A DNA stretch of 64,000 bases from Nocardioides kongjuensis (lineage in GTDB: Bacteria; Actinomycetota; Actinomycetes; Propionibacteriales; Nocardioidaceae): the NCBI RefSeq assembly GCF_013409625.1, contig NZ_JACCBF010000001.1, positions 2,483,001 through 2,547,000 of the forward strand, in the 5' to 3' direction. Every line of letters starts with the position of its first letter. The first letter of the stretch is position 1. The translations under genes and the position numbers were made by a program. Positions 53,166-61,298 of the stretch are shown here, piece after piece. Under the pieces are notes generated by a model. The model was not told the origin of the DNA. It made no database searches and worked only from the letters and a program-made list of their open reading frames with translations.

Positions 53166-54593
53166 GTGGACCCGACCCAGCGAGCCCTCCTGCTGCCCGG
53201 CGTCGAGCTGATCGAGGAGATCGGGCGCGGCGGCTTCGCCAAGGTGTGGCGGGGACGGCAGCTCGCGGTCGAGCGGGACGTCGCGGTGAAGATCGACGAC
53301 CGGGTCCTCGACGACGAGGCCAACCGACGCCGGTTCGTGCGCGAGGCGACGGCGGTGAGCCGGATCAGCGGGCACCCGCACGTGGTGTCGCTCATCGACG
53401 TCGGCGTGACGCGGGACAACCGGCCGTACCTGGTGATGGAGCTGTGCACCAACGGAAGCCTGTCGTCGTACCTCGCCCAGCACGGGCCGATGACGCCCGA
53501 CGAGGCGATCGAGGTCGGGCTCGCGGTCACCAGCGCGCTGGCCGCCGCGCACGAGGCCGGCATCCTGCACCGCGACATCAAGCCCGGCAACATCCTCATC
53601 GACGCCTGGGGCACGCCGCGCCTCTCCGACTTCGGGCTGGCGGCGCTCCCCCAGGCCGGCCAGGACCCGTCGGTCAGCCTGGAGGCACTGACACCGGCGT
53701 ACGCGTCTCCGGAGGCGTTCTCCTTCTCCGCCCCGACACCCCAGTCCGACGTGTTCTCGATGGGCGCGACCCTGCACGCGATGATCTGCGGCGCGTCGCC
53801 GCGCCGGTCCGTCGACGGCAGCCCGGTCCCGATCGACCAGCTGCTGGCCAACCTGCACGCCGAGCTCCCCGACCCCGGCGTCCCCGGCAGCGAGGCGCTG
53901 ATGCGGGTGATCCGCACCGCGACGGCGTACGACGCCGCGCAGCGCCACCCCACCGCCCGCGAGCTGCACGAGGCACTCCGCGCGATCCGCCCGGGCAGCT
54001 CCGCGGACGGCACCGGGGTCGTGGTCGGCGGCCCCCGGGCCAGCTTCACCCAGCTCCGGCCGCCGCTGCCCGCTCCCCGGCCCGCACCGGGCGGCCCGAC
54101 CCGGCGCCGGTGGCCGATCGCGCTGGCGGGTGCCGTGGCCGGCCTCGGGATCGGCGGCCTCGGCGGCTTCCTGCTCGCCCCGGACACCACCGAGCCCGCG
54201 GCAGCCGCGGAGCACCCCGAGGTGCAGGGCGTCACCGAGGGCCCCGGGACCGACCCGCTGACCGGCGCCCCGGAGCTCGGCTCGTGCTACAGCGGCGTCC
54301 AGCAGCTCGGCCAGGCGCTCAGCGCCACGAAGGGTGCGTGTGCCGACGACGCCTGGTTCACCTTCGCCGTCGGCGAGCTCGCCGCGTCGACCGACGACGT
54401 CACGACCGACGCGATCGACGCGGACGCCGCGGCCCGGGCGACCTGCACCGCCGACACCCTGCGCACCTACGACGCCGACACCGGCAGCACCCGCCCCAAG
54501 GGCAGCTACGACGTGTTCGTGCTGCCGCCGAGCAGCACGGCGTTCCTCCAGGGCCAGCGCTGGTTCGCGTGCCTGGCCCGGCTGACGTCCTGA
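53166..54593 (+). CDS. Transmembrane Ser/Thr protein kinase
   Basis: 475 residues from a GTG. The kinase domain covers about residues 12-270: EIGRGGFAKVW, Lys42 in VAVKID, HRDIKPGN with Asp137, DFGLA and YASPEA. A Pro-rich juxtamembrane linker leads to one TM helix at about residues 316-338 (WPIALAGAVAGLGIGGLGGF). The ~135-residue outer domain has four Cys (GSCYSG, GACADD, ATCTAD, FACLAR), probably two disulfides. There are no PASTA repeats, so the signal is not the usual muropeptide type. The outer domain has no family name that I recognise. Confidence 0.92.
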   Translation: MDPTQRALLLPGVELIEEIGRGGFAKVWRGRQLAVERDVAVKIDDRVLDDEANRRRFVREATAVSRISGHPHVVSLIDVGVTRDNRPYLVMELCTNGSLSSYLAQHGPMTPDEAIEVGLAVTSALAAAHEAGILHRDIKPGNILIDAWGTPRLSDFGLAALPQAGQDPSVSLEALTPAYASPEAFSFSAPTPQSDVFSMGATLHAMICGASPRRSVDGSPVPIDQLLANLHAELPDPGVPGSEALMRVIRTATAYDAAQRHPTARELHEALRAIRPGSSADGTGVVVGGPRASFTQLRPPLPAPRPAPGGPTRRRWPIALAGAVAGLGIGGLGGFLLAPDTTEPAAAAEHPEVQGVTEGPGTDPLTGAPELGSCYSGVQQLGQALSATKGACADDAWFTFAVGELAASTDDVTTDAIDADAAARATCTADTLRTYDADTGSTRPKGSYDVFVLPPSSTAFLQGQRWFACLARLTS

Positions 54594-54651
54594 GCCGGGG
54601 CTGACCTCCCCGCTGACGGGTACCTCCGGGCCTGACCCACAGGAGGTACCC

Positions 54652-55362
54652 GTGCTCCACGACAGCACCAGCGTCGCGTCCGCACTGACCGACGCCGCCC
54701 GGTCCATCAACAGCCACCGTTCGCTCGACGACACGCTCGACGCCATCGTCCGCGCCGCCCAGCAGACGGTGCCGGGCTTCGAGCACGTCGGCATCTCGAT
54801 CACGCACGGCAGCGGCCGGATCGAGACCCGGGCCGGCACCGGGCGACTCGTGTGGGACATCGACGAGCTGCAGTACAAGCTCGGCGAGGGCCCCTGCTAC
54901 GACGCGATCACCTCCGGCGGCATCACGACCATGGACGACATCGCGACGGAGCGGCGCTGGCCGCGGTACGTCGAGGAGGCGGCCCGGTTCGGCCTGTCCG
55001 CCCAGATGGGGCTCCAGCTCTACAACGACGAGAGCACGCTCGGGGGCCTGAACTTCTACTCCGTGAACCCGGGCATCGACCCCGACGCGATCCAGCTCGC
55101 CGAGCTGTTCGCCGCGCACGCCTCCATCGCGCTCGGCCGGGCCCGGCACGAGCACCAGCTCAACGAGTCGGTGACGACGCGGCAGGCGATCGGGACCGCG
55201 GTCGGCATCATCATGGAGCGCTACCGGATCCCGGAGGAGCGCGCGTTCCAGTTCCTCGTCCGCGCGAGCAGCACCGGCAACGTCAAGCTCCGCACCATCG
55301 CCGAGGAGATCGTGGCCTCGGCGAACACCCAGTTCGCCGTACCGGCTCCCGAGGGTGGGTGA
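54652..55362 (+). CDS. GAF and ANTAR domain regulator
   Basis: 236 residues from the GTG at 54652, with AGGAGGT upstream. The GAF domain covers about residues 20-165 (FEHVGISITHGSGRIETRAG, LGEGPCYDAI). The ANTAR domain fills the last ~60 residues (QAIGTAVGIIMERYRIPEERAF, then the second and third helices). ANTAR proteins bind paired RNA hairpins and prevent termination. The GAF domain would sense a small molecule or redox state. The RNA target is not seen in this window. It lies downstream of the kinase but has its own ribosome-binding site. Confidence 0.92.
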   Translation: MLHDSTSVASALTDAARSINSHRSLDDTLDAIVRAAQQTVPGFEHVGISITHGSGRIETRAGTGRLVWDIDELQYKLGEGPCYDAITSGGITTMDDIATERRWPRYVEEAARFGLSAQMGLQLYNDESTLGGLNFYSVNPGIDPDAIQLAELFAAHASIALGRARHEHQLNESVTTRQAIGTAVGIIMERYRIPEERAFQFLVRASSTGNVKLRTIAEEIVASANTQFAVPAPEGG

Positions 55363-55369
55363 GTGGGGC

Positions 55370-55534
55370 TCAGTCGGGCTGGAGCACCTGCTCGGACGGG
55401 AACCACTGCGTCTGGACGTGTCCCTCGGACTCGTAGGTGACCAGGGCCTTGAGGCGCTGGCTGTCCCACTTGAGCACCAACCCGGGGACCGGTGGGCCGT
55501 CGACGGTGACCTGGACGTGGACCTGCTCGGACAT
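55370..55534 (-). CDS. 54-residue hypothetical protein
   Basis: A small basic/acidic protein from the ATG at 55534, with AGGAG upstream. The pattern is one antiparallel sheet: VHVQVTVDGPPVPGLVLKW, then LKALVTYESEGHVQTQWFP. It has no TM segment or signal peptide. I know no family. The clean ribosome-binding site and codon use support it as a real gene. It converges on the GAF-ANTAR gene with a 7-base gap. Confidence 0.65.
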   Translation of the reverse strand: MSEQVHVQVTVDGPPVPGLVLKWDSQRLKALVTYESEGHVQTQWFPSEQVLQPD

Positions 55535-55662
55535 GCGGGCTCCTGCTGCGCTGCGGGGTCGAGCGACCCCCGGCGCAGCCCGCGTCCTGAGCTGCGGTGT
55601 CCACGCTACTCGCACGCCGGTCGGGTCCGGATGCCGGCACGCGTGCCGGGTATCGCGGGACC

Positions 55663-56088
55663 ATGGACACCACGACCGCAACCGCCCACGTCCAGGTCTC
55701 CGCCTCGCCCGCCCAGGTCTGGCGGGCGCTCACCGAGCCGGAGCAGATCCGCGCCTACCTCTTCGGCGCCGAGGTCGACACCACCTGGGAGCCCGGCACC
55801 CCGATCACCTGGCGCGGCGAGTACGAGGGCCGACCGTTCGCGGACAGGGGCGAGGTGGTGGAGGTCGAGCCCGAGCGGCGCCTCGTCGTCACGCACTACA
55901 GCCCGCTCACCGGCAAGCCGGACCGCCCCGAGAGCTACCACCACGTCACCTGGACGCTGCAGGACGACGGCGACCGCACCGACGTCACCGTCGAGCAGTC
56001 CCTGACCGACGGCGAGCAGGAAGCCCCGTCGCGGGAGAACTGGACGAACGTGCTGCGCCAGCTCAAGGAGCACGTCGAGCGCGGCTGA
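55663..56088 (+). CDS. SRPBCC (AHSA1-like) protein
   Basis: 141 residues from the ATG at 55663. It has the START/Bet v1-like helix-grip fold: AHVQVSASPAQVWRALTEPE, a TPITWRGEYEGRPF loop region and a final long helix NWTNVLRQLKEHVE. AHSA1-type members bind hydrophobic ligands or aid protein folding. No partner is indicated by the neighbours. It converges on pafC with a 6-base gap. Confidence 0.85.
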   Translation: MDTTTATAHVQVSASPAQVWRALTEPEQIRAYLFGAEVDTTWEPGTPITWRGEYEGRPFADRGEVVEVEPERRLVVTHYSPLTGKPDRPESYHHVTWTLQDDGDRTDVTVEQSLTDGEQEAPSRENWTNVLRQLKEHVERG

Positions 56089-56094
56089 GCGCCG

Positions 56095-57132
56095 TCACCT
56101 CGTGTGGTGCAGCAACAGCTCCTCCGCGAGCACCACGCCGGCCGTGTCGAGCGCGGGCGGGTCGAGGACCGTGGCGGCGGGGCCGGCGGTGAGCAGCAGC
56201 CGGCCGACGCGGTCCTCCACCGGCGGGAGCAGATCGAGGTCGACGACGACGTCGCGCTCGTCGTCCTCGACGAAGGTGACCTGCTCGGCGTAGAAGTCCG
56301 CGACCCAGCGGGCGTGCTGGGGCAGCAGCACCCGCACCCGGGTGGTGGCGCGCTGTCGGGCCAGGTGGTCGGCGAGGTCGTCGGGGACGACGAAGGTCCG
56401 GTCGAGCACGTCGACCGAGCGGATGTTGGACAGCAGGTAGGTGCGGATCCGGCCCCGGTCGTCGACGGGCCCGGCGTCGACCTCCCAGCCGCGGCGGGTC
56501 TGCACCAGGCGGTACGGCTCGATCTCGCGCTCGGTGACGCCCGGCTCCCAGGCCCGGGAGTAGACGATCCGCACGGCCCGCCGCTCGTCCTGGGCGTGGC
56601 GCAGCTCCGGGAGCAGCCGGTTCCAGGCGGCGACCTGCGGCGCCTCGCCGCCGTCCTCGCCGCCGTCCTCGCCGCCGTCCTCGCTGACCTCACCGCCGTC
56701 GTCACCGGCTGCCCTGCCGAACATCGTCTCCGCGAGGACGTCGAGCGCCTCGGCGAGCTCGGCGTTGTCGGGCTCGATGTCGAGCAGCGCCTGTGCGGCG
56801 GCGTGGACCCGGCCGAGCTCGCCGGCGTCGACGTACTCGACGCCGAGGTCGATCGGGCTCTCCGAGACCAGCCGGACCACGTCGGCCGTGCCGGGGTCCT
56901 GCGTGATGCCGTCCGGACCGAGGAACTCCAGCACCTCGGGCCGCGAGAGCCCCCACACGCCGCCGACGTCGGCGGTGTAGAAGGCCAGCAGGTCCTCGCG
57001 CAGCTCGGCCTCGGTCGTGTCGAACTCCGCCGCCAGGTCGGGCAGCGAGACCCCGTCGGGGTGGGCGGCGAGGCGCGCGAACACCTCGGGCAGGCGGGCG
57101 ATCCTGCTGACGTACCTCGGGACGTTGCTCAT
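56095..57132 (-). CDS. pafC: WYL-domain regulator PafC
   Basis: 345 residues, coupled to pafB by an ATGA overlap. The N-terminal winged helix (RIARLPEVFARLAAHPDGV) is followed by a WYL domain (VRIVYSRAWEPGVTEREIEP to WEVDAGPVDDRGRIRTYLL) and a WCX-like C-terminus. PafB and PafC act together as activators of the main DNA-damage response in mycobacteria. An acidic EDGG repeat of about 12 residues sits between the domains. Neither pafA nor tatA lies beside it in this window. Confidence 0.92.
   Translation of the reverse strand: MSNVPRYVSRIARLPEVFARLAAHPDGVSLPDLAAEFDTTEAELREDLLAFYTADVGGVWGLSRPEVLEFLGPDGITQDPGTADVVRLVSESPIDLGVEYVDAGELGRVHAAAQALLDIEPDNAELAEALDVLAETMFGRAAGDDGGEVSEDGGEDGGEDGGEAPQVAAWNRLLPELRHAQDERRAVRIVYSRAWEPGVTEREIEPYRLVQTRRGWEVDAGPVDDRGRIRTYLLSNIRSVDVLDRTFVVPDDLADHLARQRATTRVRVLLPQHARWVADFYAEQVTFVEDDERDVVVDLDLLPPVEDRVGRLLLTAGPAATVLDPPALDTAGVVLAEELLLHHTR
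56648..56683. repeat. In-frame EDGG tandem repeat in pafC
   Basis: A 12-base unit (CCGCCGTCCTCG) repeated three times. It encodes an acidic linker in PafC. Confidence 0.8.
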
Positions 57133-58061
57133 GCCGGGACCTCCTCGCCGCGCGCGGCCTCCAAGAAGGCCACCAGGTCCTTGCGGGCCTGGGCCGGTCC
57201 CTCGATCCGGACCCGGTCGTCGAGCTCGACCAGGCGGGCGTGCAGGGCCGCGCGGTGGGTGACCCGGTAGCGCAGCAGCACGTCGTCGCCGTCGGCCTCG
57301 ACCCCGACCGGCTCGCCGAGCCAGCGGCGCACGTCGGGCTCGAAGCCGGCCGCTGCCCGCAACGTCACCTCGACGGGCGGGTCGATCTCCCACGACATCG
57401 GGTGCAGGCCGACGTGCCGCGTCGGCGGTACGGCGCGCGCCGACGCCGGGTCGTCGACGTCGACGTCGAGCATCCGGGAGACGACGAAGGTCTTCAGCGG
57501 TCCCTCGGCGAGGTCGGCGTCCTCGATGCCCCGCAGGTACCACACGCCGTTCTCGGTGCGGACCGACTCGGGGTGCACGACGCGTTCGACGCCCTTGTAG
57601 CCGAACCGGAGCAGTCGCTGGTCGCGCACCGCGTCGACCACGAGGCGCAGCGAGTCGGGGACGGGGAGCTGGATCGTGGCTCCCGTGGCCTCACCTCCAC
57701 CGGTCGCGGCGGCGAGGCCGAGCCGCTGCACCAGGTCGCCGTCGTCGGCGAGCAGCATCGCGCGCCGCAGTGCCGCCTGCTGACCGAGCGAGAGACGCAC
57801 CCGCAGCCGGTTGTCGACGGTGGTCATCCGGTACCGGGCCGGCTGCCCGGGCGGCGCGATGTTCTCGATCCGCCAGCCCTGGTGCTCGAGGTGCCGGATC
57901 TCCCGCTTCAGCTGGTCGTGGCCGGGCGTGTCCGGGAAGCCGGCCACGGCGTTGAGCCTCTCGGCGCTCACCCCCTGCTGCGGGTTCGCCTGCAACATGG
58001 CGGCGATCCGCACCAGTCGCTCCATCGGTCCGCGCTGGTCCCGTCCCGGGCCGTTCGCCAC
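57129..58061 (-). CDS. pafB: WYL-domain regulator PafB
   Basis: 310 residues from a GTG. The N-terminal winged helix has MERLVRIAAMLQANPQQGV and GHDQLKREIRHLEHQGWRIE. The WYL domain has VRDQRLLRFGYKGVERVVHP and TENGVWYLRGIEDADLAEG, and the WCX domain follows. With PafC it forms the PafBC activator, which needs an inducing ligand (single-stranded DNA in known cases). It is the first gene of the pair. Confidence 0.92.
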   Translation of the reverse strand: MANGPGRDQRGPMERLVRIAAMLQANPQQGVSAERLNAVAGFPDTPGHDQLKREIRHLEHQGWRIENIAPPGQPARYRMTTVDNRLRVRLSLGQQAALRRAMLLADDGDLVQRLGLAAATGGGEATGATIQLPVPDSLRLVVDAVRDQRLLRFGYKGVERVVHPESVRTENGVWYLRGIEDADLAEGPLKTFVVSRMLDVDVDDPASARAVPPTRHVGLHPMSWEIDPPVEVTLRAAAGFEPDVRRWLGEPVGVEADGDDVLLRYRVTHRAALHARLVELDDRVRIEGPAQARKDLVAFLEAARGEEVPA

Positions 58062-58091
58062 CGCTGTCCCCCTGTCCCCTGTCGCGCTCGG

Positions 58092-58871
58092 TCAGTCGTC
58101 GAACGTGCCGTGCCGGCCTGCTCCGCCGGCGAAGCGCGTCGCCCCCGCGAGGGTATCCGCGCTGAGCGAGCGCAGACCGTGTTTCCACTCCAGAGCCAGG
58201 GCGTCGTCGAGGTCCAGCCCGTGCTGTCCGTACGACGACAGCCGGTCCTCGCGCAGGCAGGTCTGCGGGAACGCGGCGAGCTGATCGGCCAGGGCCAGGG
58301 CCTCGGCCAGCACCTCGCCGGGGGCCGAGACGCGGTTGGCCAGCCCCATCCGCAGCGCCTCCTCGGCCCCGACCTCGCGGCCGGTGAGGATCAGGTCGAG
58401 GGCGTGCGAGTGACCGATCAGGCGCGGCAGGCGGATGGTGCCGCCGTCGATGAGCGGCACGCCCCAGCGCCGGCAGAAGACGCCGAACGCGGCACCCGGG
58501 TCGGCGACGCGCAGGTCGCACCACAGCGCGAGCTCGAGACCGCCCGCGACGGCGTACCCCTCGACGGCGGCGATCACCGGCTTCGACAGCAGCATCCGGG
58601 TCGGTCCCATGCCGGCGGGACCGGAGTCCGGTCCGTCGCCGGGGGCGCCGACGTCGACGCGGCCCTCGGACACGGCCTTGAGGTCGGCGCCGGCGCAGAA
58701 GACCCCGCCCGCCCCGTACAGGATCGCGACCGAGGCGCTCTCGTCGGCGTCGAACGCCGCGAACGCCTCGGTCAGCAGCCGCGCGTGCTCGGCGTCGACC
58801 GCGTTGCGCACCTCGGGCCGGGACAGCGTGACGACGGTGACGGGACCGCGCTTCTCCACCTCGACGGACAT
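58092..58871 (-). CDS. Crotonase/enoyl-CoA hydratase family protein
   Basis: 259 residues. The crotonase oxyanion motifs are GGVFCAGADLKAVSEG and EGYAVAGGLELALWCDLRVA. The first catalytic Glu of hydratases is present as the Glu of GGLELAL. The second site reads WGVPLIDGGTIRLPR, with Asp in place of Glu, which is common in the PaaG/caiD-like subgroup. The exact reaction is not certain. TAGGCT lies 7 bases before the ATG, which suggests its own leaderless promoter. Confidence 0.88.
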   Translation of the reverse strand: MSVEVEKRGPVTVVTLSRPEVRNAVDAEHARLLTEAFAAFDADESASVAILYGAGGVFCAGADLKAVSEGRVDVGAPGDGPDSGPAGMGPTRMLLSKPVIAAVEGYAVAGGLELALWCDLRVADPGAAFGVFCRRWGVPLIDGGTIRLPRLIGHSHALDLILTGREVGAEEALRMGLANRVSAPGEVLAEALALADQLAAFPQTCLREDRLSSYGQHGLDLDDALALEWKHGLRSLSADTLAGATRFAGGAGRHGTFDD

Positions 58872-58878
58872 GCCCCCG

Positions 58879-58884
58879 AGCCTA
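58879..58884 (-). promoter_or_regulatory. -10 element of the crotonase gene
   Basis: TAGGCT on the minus strand, 7 bases before the ATG at 58871. Confidence 0.5.
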
Positions 58885-58914
58885 GGGAACCAGCGAGAGC
58901 CTCGTGCCGAGGGC

Positions 58915-59250
58915 TCACAGGTAGAGGCCGGCGGCCTCGTCGGCGAGCCGCTCGGCGGCGACGGCGTGGATGTCGCGCTCGCGCATGACGACGTACACCT
59001 CGCCGGAGACCTCGACCTCGGCCTTGTCCTCGGGGTCGTAGAGGACCTTGTCACCCGCGACGACGGCGCGGCAGTGCGGGCCGACCGCGACCACGCGGGA
59101 CCAGGCCAGGCGCCGGGCGCCCATCGCCGCGGTCGCGGGGATGACGATGCCGCCGGAGGACCGGCGCTCGCCGGCCTCGCTGTCGGCCTCGCACAGGATG
59201 CGGTCGTGCAGCATCTTGATGGGGGTCTTGTCGGACACGGGCGTGCTCAC
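58915..59250 (-). CDS. GroES-like co-chaperonin family protein
   Basis: 111 residues from a GTG. The GroES fold is visible: IKMLHDRILCEADSEAGERR, the mobile-loop region RRSSGGIVIPATA, then VVAVGPHCRAVVAGDKVLYD. It is longer than housekeeping GroES at the N-terminus, and no groEL lies beside it. It is probably a diverged paralogue with an altered mobile loop (SSGGIVIP is close to the canonical TTASGIVIP). It follows DUF3618 by 10 bases, so it may be the last gene of the transporter operon. Confidence 0.82.
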   Translation of the reverse strand: MSTPVSDKTPIKMLHDRILCEADSEAGERRSSGGIVIPATAAMGARRLAWSRVVAVGPHCRAVVAGDKVLYDPEDKAEVEVSGEVYVVMRERDIHAVAAERLADEAAGLYL

Positions 59251-59260
59251 CTGGGCAGGA

Positions 59261-59509
59261 TCAGTGGGTGATCTTGCGCAGCACGGCGAACAGCGCGATC
59301 ACGCCGACGACGCCACCGACCGTCTTGAGGATGTTGTCGGTGCGCGGCTCCCCGGTCGCGGCGTCGACGTAGTACGCCTTCACCTGGGCGATCTCGCGGC
59401 TCACGATGGTCTTGGGGTGCGAGCGGTACAGCAGCTGGTCGATCGTGCCCGCGAGGCGCTCACGGGCCTCCTCGATCTCGCGCTCGATGTCAGAGGGAGT
59501 CTCACTCAC
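59261..59509 (-). CDS. DUF3618 protein
   Basis: 82 residues from a GTG that overlaps the stop of the ECF ATPase gene (GTGA). The N-terminal amphipathic helix DIEREIEEARERLAGTIDQL is the DUF3618 signature. One C-terminal TM helix follows (ILKTVGGVVGVIALFAVL). Function is unknown; members are small tail-anchored proteins. Coupling to a metal transporter ATPase is unusual for this family. Confidence 0.85.
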   Translation of the reverse strand: MSETPSDIEREIEEARERLAGTIDQLLYRSHPKTIVSREIAQVKAYYVDAATGEPRTDNILKTVGGVVGVIALFAVLRKITH

Positions 59510-60276
59510 CCGGGCAGGCTATCAATGCCGATGGAGCGGGGGTCGAACCCCCAGGGGAGTTCCAGCCGGTGGGCGTGCATGAGGGCGTCGTCGGTGAGCA
59601 CGTCGTACGTCGTCCCGTCGGCCACCACCCGGCCGTCGCTGAGCACCACCGAGCGGGGGCACAGCTCGAGCGCGTAGGGCAGGTCGTGGGTCACCATCAG
59701 CAACGTCACGTCGAGGCTGCGCAGGATGTCGGCGAGCTCGCGGCGGGAGGCCGGGTCGAGGTTGGAGCTGGGCTCGTCGAGCACCAGGATCTCCGGCTCC
59801 ATCGCCAGCACGGTCGCGACCGCGACCCGGCGGCGCTGGCCGAACGAGAGGTGGTGGGGCGGCCGGTCGGCGAAGTCGGCCATCCCGACCTGCTCGAGCG
59901 CCTCCATCACCCGCTTGTCGAGCGCGGCGCCCTTGAGACCGAGGTTGGCCGGGCCGAAGGCGACGTCGGCGCGCACCGAGCCCATGAACAGCTGGTCGTC
60001 GGGGTCCTGGAAGACGATCCCCACCCGCCGCCGGATCTCGCTCAGGTTCTTCTTCGTGACGGGCAGGCCGCTGACCGCGACGCTGCCCTGGCCGTGGCCG
60101 GTCTCGCCGGACAGGATGCCGTTGAGGTGGAGCACGAGCGTGGTCTTGCCGGCGCCGTTGGGCCCGAGCAGCGCGACCCGCTCCCCCTGGTGGACGTGGA
60201 GGTCGACCCCGAACAGCGCCTGGTGACCGTCGGGGTAGGCGAACGCGAGCCGCTGGACGTCGAGGACCGGGGTCAC
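59506..60276 (-). CDS. cbiO: ECF-type cobalt/nickel transporter ATPase
   Basis: 256 residues from a GTG. It has Walker A LLGPNGAGKTTLVLHL, signature LSFGQRRRVAVATVLA, Walker B ILVLDEPSSNLD and the switch His in LMVTHDLPYAL. It energises the CbiMNQO/NikMNQO metal importer. It overlaps the CbiQ gene by four bases. The choice between cobalt and nickel cannot be made from the ATPase. The Nur-like site upstream of the operon favours nickel. Confidence 0.92.
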   Translation of the reverse strand: MTPVLDVQRLAFAYPDGHQALFGVDLHVHQGERVALLGPNGAGKTTLVLHLNGILSGETGHGQGSVAVSGLPVTKKNLSEIRRRVGIVFQDPDDQLFMGSVRADVAFGPANLGLKGAALDKRVMEALEQVGMADFADRPPHHLSFGQRRRVAVATVLAMEPEILVLDEPSSNLDPASRRELADILRSLDVTLLMVTHDLPYALELCPRSVVLSDGRVVADGTTYDVLTDDALMHAHRLELPWGFDPRSIGIDSLPG

Positions 60277-60962
60277 CGCACAGCCTCCGGGAGCCTTCCG
60301 TCGTACCCGCGCGACAGCATCGCCAGGTGCACCCGCTCACCCCTCTCGTAGGACCTCACGAACAGCGCGCCGAGCGTACGCGCCAGTGCGGGCCAGTGCC
60401 GCGGCGAGCGCGGGTCGACGCCGCGCGAGCGCATCGCGGTGAGCATCCGCCCGAGGTCGCCGGTGACGACGTCGAGGTAGCGGATCATGAAGCCCATGAT
60501 CTGCACGATCAGGTCGGGCATGCGCAGCCGCTGCAGGCCGCGCAGCACGTCCGCCGGCTCGGTGGTCGCGGCCAGGGTGAGCGAGGCCAGCACGCCGAGC
60601 GTGCCCTTGGCCACCAGTCCCCAGGCCGCCAGCAGGCCCGACTCGGAGAGGGAGACCTCCCACCCCCCGAGGGGCACGGCGACCCGCGGGCCCTCCGCGA
60701 CCAGCGGCATCAGCGCGGCGAAGACCAGGAACGGGACCTCGACGACCATCCGTGGCAGCAGGTAGGTCAGCGGCACCCGCGCCAGCAGCACCGCACCCAG
60801 CAGCAGGGCGAGGTAGCCGCCGAAGACGGGGTACCACTCGCGCGGCGTGGCGACGACGGTCAGCACGAAGCCGAGCAGCAGCAGGATCTTGAGGTGCGCC
60901 GGGGCGCGGTGGACCACGGAGTGCCCGTGGAAGTGCAGCCGGTGGCCGTGGCCCGCGCCCAT
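60273..60962 (-). CDS. cbiQ: ECF transporter transmembrane protein CbiQ
   Basis: 229 residues with five or six TM helices. The ATPase-coupling motif has two parts, the second in FVRSYERGERVHLAMLSRGYDG. The first coupling region is AMRSRGVDPRS. The His-rich opening MGAGHGHRLHFHGHS may help metal handling. It joins the CbiO ATPase to the CbiM substrate unit. It lies 18 bases after the CbiN-like gene. Confidence 0.92.
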   Translation of the reverse strand: MGAGHGHRLHFHGHSVVHRAPAHLKILLLLGFVLTVVATPREWYPVFGGYLALLLGAVLLARVPLTYLLPRMVVEVPFLVFAALMPLVAEGPRVAVPLGGWEVSLSESGLLAAWGLVAKGTLGVLASLTLAATTEPADVLRGLQRLRMPDLIVQIMGFMIRYLDVVTGDLGRMLTAMRSRGVDPRSPRHWPALARTLGALFVRSYERGERVHLAMLSRGYDGRLPEAVR

Positions 60963-60980
60963 CGCTCCGCCCTCGGTCCT

Positions 60981-61298
60981 TCAGTCCTGCTGCTCGGCCG
61001 GCGTGCGCCGGCGCAGCACCCAGAACAGGCCGCCACCGATGAGGAGGGTGAGGCCGACGCCGGCCACGCCGGCGATGCCCCCGCTCAACCGCGGGTCGTC
61101 GACGCCCGAGGTCTCGTAGTCTGCGAACGGGCTGCCGGTGTCGACCGGCTGCTTCGCGGAGTCGATGAAGCCGGTCTGGTGGGCGACGTACTCCAGGCCG
61201 TCGGGGTGGCTGCTGGCGTAGTAGCTGCCGACCCCCGCGACCAGGAGGGCGACGAACAGGCCGACCAGGAGGAAGCGACGGTTCTTCGTGGCGCTCAT
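60981..61298 (-). CDS. CbiN-like PDGLE protein
   Basis: 105 residues with two TM helices: FLLVGLFVALLVAGVGSYYA near the start and GVAGVGLTLLIGGGLFWVL near the end. The outer loop has the SSHPDGLEYVAHQTGF motif, which names the PDGLE domain. It takes the place of CbiN/NikN as the small subunit beside CbiM. The ATG at 61298 overlaps the cbiM stop (ATGA). Confidence 0.9.
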   Translation of the reverse strand: MSATKNRRFLLVGLFVALLVAGVGSYYASSHPDGLEYVAHQTGFIDSAKQPVDTGSPFADYETSGVDDPRLSGGIAGVAGVGLTLLIGGGLFWVLRRRTPAEQQD

